A stretch of DNA of 64,000 nucleotides, from contig OX578278.1 in assembly GCA_951217055.1 (NCBI GenBank), forward strand, positions 32,377,105-32,441,104, in the 5' to 3' direction. Positions 61,479 to 64,000 of this stretch are shown here, piece by piece (the stretch's first letter is position 1; each line of letters starts with the position of its first letter). A program made the position numbers and the translations under genes. The notes under the pieces were generated by a model. The model ran no database searches, was not told the DNA's origin, and saw only the letters and a program-made list of their open reading frames with translations. Origin of the DNA: Gerris lacustris. Taxonomy: Eukaryota > Arthropoda > Insecta > Hemiptera > Gerridae.

Positions 61479-62999
61479 CCCTCACTCTCGAGTGTGTGTG
61501 CCTCCCGTCTCTAACCAGTGTCCTTTTAGGCATTCATATGTTCACATCTAAATCTAATTCCAGTAATTCTTGCATCTAAAGTATTCAACTAATTGTATGT
61601 ACGTTTATAAAGTATCTATCTCTAAAATAACAATATACATACAATTTGAAAAGTACGTTTTTTAGTGTGTGTTTATGCACCTCGTTACATCTACATCTAT
61701 ATCTCGGCTAGCATTTTGTATCTAGACTGATCCTAAATCTAGGGCCAGTCTGCCTAAAGACTTTGCATCTACATCTATATCTACGTCTAACAAAAACTTT
61801 TCATTCGATTAATTTTAATAATGTCAGATAGATTTGTATAATGTTTCCAGAACTATGGAGAACTAAGATATTTAAAGGCTGTGAAAGAGTCGGCGACGGT
61901 GACGGACAGGCTGACTTTCAAAATGGAGATATTGTAAGGGTGTGACAAATAGACGGACGTATTATAAAAGTCCTTATCCTGATACATATAACCCTAGAGA
62001 AAGTAACGTGTCGGACATATCTACGTAGTTTTTATTAATCAATTTATCCTTTTGTGTTAGTTCTTAGAATTAAATTTTACTTACTCAAGAATGAATTATT
62101 TTTTTAAAAAAAACGATGTTGCCACTGTAAAAAGAAATAGAAATAACTTAAGTTTAAAATCGCCCTTTTTAGTAACCAACTGTAAAAAGAAAAAACAGTG
62201 TTTTCATGTCTAAAATACCAGAGGCAATAAAGAAAAACCACACGATTAATTATATACATTTCACTAGATGGAATTAATTTTTAAAATGTATTATATAAAC
62301 AGCGCTGTATTTTAAATCAATTAATTAAATATGTAAATATTAATAAGGATTTCAAGCATTGTCTTTTTTAGTTGTTAAGTTCTTCTTTCTACGCTTTGCT
62401 CTTTTTAATTTTTTGCTATGAAAAAAGATAATGCTATGTAGAGGTTATTTAATATTAATGGAGATAGAATGCAGCGAGGATTTTATTACATAGCGTGTTG
62501 CATACTTCAAAATAAGCTTTAAATAAATTAAATACTATTTCCCTACTCTTTTTTTCTACATGAAATACATTTGTCGGTATTTAATAGAATAAGTAATATT
62601 ACCTAAATAAAAGGTAATAATTTCTTGGTTATTATGAAAAATTGTTTTTGCAAATTATAAATTGTTATAATAAACAATGACTTGAAGTATAATATTTTTT
62701 ATTTATACAATTATTATAAGTAGGTATTTATTTATTTATTCTTTTTTTTAATAAACGAGAAAGTATAGGTCAAATATAATTGTGGTTCATTGTACATTGT
62801 AATGCCAAAAATAATAACTATACTAACATAAGGACATAGTTATGTCCTTTATAAATATGTAGCAATTTTTTGTTTGATCATTATACAAGACTTGTTTTGA
62901 AATTGTTGATATCCATAAACCAAGTTTCATGAATGAAACTAACATTCTATATTCCATATTGTATTTTTCGGACTCAATGTGGTTATATTTGTGAGTTAA
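61479..62999. other. Calpain intron 5, nothing recognised
   Basis: AT-rich; contains repeated ATCTACATCTATATCT wording at 61688-61790. Confidence 0.45.
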
Positions 63000-63007
63000 T
63001 AGTACAT

Positions 63008-63139
63008 TACGCGCCTAGTGCGGAAAGTAGCATTTTGCATGCGAGTGTAGAGTTTGCACCCGAGCGACAGCGAGGGTAGTAAAACCACACGAGCAAAGCA
63101 AAATGCAGTTTTCGCACGAGTTGCGTGCCGTACTTTATC
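63008..63139. repeat. Inverted-repeat element, GC-richer patch
   Basis: GCGCCTAGTGCGGAAAGTAG and CATTTTGCATGCGAGTGT at the left are mirrored by AGCAAAATGCAG and CGCACGAGTTGCGTGCCGTA at the right. Confidence 0.6.
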
Positions 63140-63402
63140 TATATACCATTGTTGGATTTTAATAATAAATCCAGAAAAAAATATGTATAACTTCCTGTAT
63201 TTAAGTTCGTATTTCTCTTTTGATTAAAATGACATTAATTCATTGAATTAATTATTTCGGGAGGCGTATTATTCTCCTCATTCTCGTCATAATCACTTAT
63301 TGTTTTTCGCTAAAAACTCGATATAAACAGTTACTTTAATTAAACAAACTGCAAATTAGTTTTGTTAAATGTAAACAAACTCGCTAATCGTGCGTTAAAG
63401 TG

Positions 63403-63455
63403 AAGAATTCCTCTTTTTTCCGACCTAGGGCGGAAAAAAAGAGGGATTCCTCACC
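63403..63455. repeat. Palindrome near the right edge
   Basis: GAATTCCTCTTTTTTCCG is mirrored by CGGAAAAAAAGAGGGATTCC around a short centre containing CCTAGG, allowing a hairpin of about 18 bp with few mismatches. Confidence 0.8.
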
Positions 63456-64000
63456 TTATCGCCCGGTTATGAAACGCGCATGCGCAATGAATACAGCTAC
63501 GAAAAGAATCACTTTCCACGCATCTAAAAAGAGATATAATGTTTATATTTCGTATCAATCGTAGATAAACGCTATTTTTTCAGTTTAGACACGTGGAGTA
63601 TTGGGTCCCTTTAAAAAAATCTAACATAGGCGCGTCTTCACCGCGAAAGCGAAAATCTACAAACAAATTGAAAAAACTGGACCAAGTAATTATGTACTCA
63701 TATAATATGAGAAAGTTTAGTGCGAGTTTTATCGGACAGGTTTTTTTTAAAAAAAACAAAAAAACAAAAACATGTGGTCACAACCAATGAAAAACTAATT
63801 ATTAATTATTCTTCGGTTAATCCCTTTCATAATCCCTTTCTTTTAATTTAATTCATCATTTAATATCATTATTATCATTCATTATCATTATTATCATTCA
63901 TCATTTAATATCATATTTAAAATCATTAATATTTAATAAAAAATAATAATTTAATATATTAATTTAAAATCATTTTTATATTTTATTTTTATTTTCGCCC
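63456..64000. other. AT-rich right edge
   Basis: No exon. From 63830 on, short TTATCATTATTATCATTCA-type tandem repeats. Confidence 0.5.

Noticed and set aside
58871..64000. Calpain exon 6 with the Asn-Pro-Trp-Gly catalytic Asn
   Set aside because: Scanned for the motif after a phase-2 acceptor on the plus strand and found none; it must lie beyond the window.

Overview
The window is AT-rich eukaryotic DNA from an invertebrate animal, most likely an insect. Reasons: a fused Nit-Fhit protein (an invertebrate arrangement), GT-AG introns from under 1 kb to 22 kb, and a mobile-element load typical of large arthropod genomes (Penelope, MULE, Helitron, hAT MITEs, tRNA- and 5S-like repeats). A species cannot be assigned. 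Three host genes are supported; most of the remaining bases are repeats or unique non-coding DNA.

Layout. 1-2995: satellite array with a 1,180-bp higher-order repeat. 3-22.6 kb: no host gene; a Penelope RT relic, two Helitrons, hAT MITEs with perfect 8-bp target duplications, foldback elements, 5S-rRNA-like repeats and long TA microsatellites. 22,647-26,315: a MULE transposon with long inverted ends and a perfect 9-bp target duplication, holding the two ends of its transposase gene but not the catalytic core. 26,545-27,945: intronless NitFhit, 230 bp beyond the MULE. 28-34 kb: MITEs and SINEs. 34,082 to beyond the right edge: a calpain of the CAPN5/CAPN6/TRA-3 type, of which the first five coding exons (about 284 residues) are present. 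44,962-49,004: an XK-related (XKR) membrane protein gene on the minus strand, lying wholly inside the 22.2-kb fourth intron of the calpain gene.

The most notable gene-level result is that the calpain lacks its catalytic cysteine: the residue before the conserved Trp-Phe is Asn, and the oxyanion-hole Gln is Ala, while the catalytic His remains. It should be a pseudoprotease, like vertebrate CAPN6. No pathway links the three genes: NitFhit is a metabolite-repair amidase fused to a dinucleoside-polyphosphate hydrolase, XKR proteins relate to phospholipid scrambling, and the calpain is probably structural or regulatory.

Exon boundaries were derived by hand from splice sites, reading phase and family similarity. 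Repeat family names rest on terminal structure and target duplications, not on database matches.
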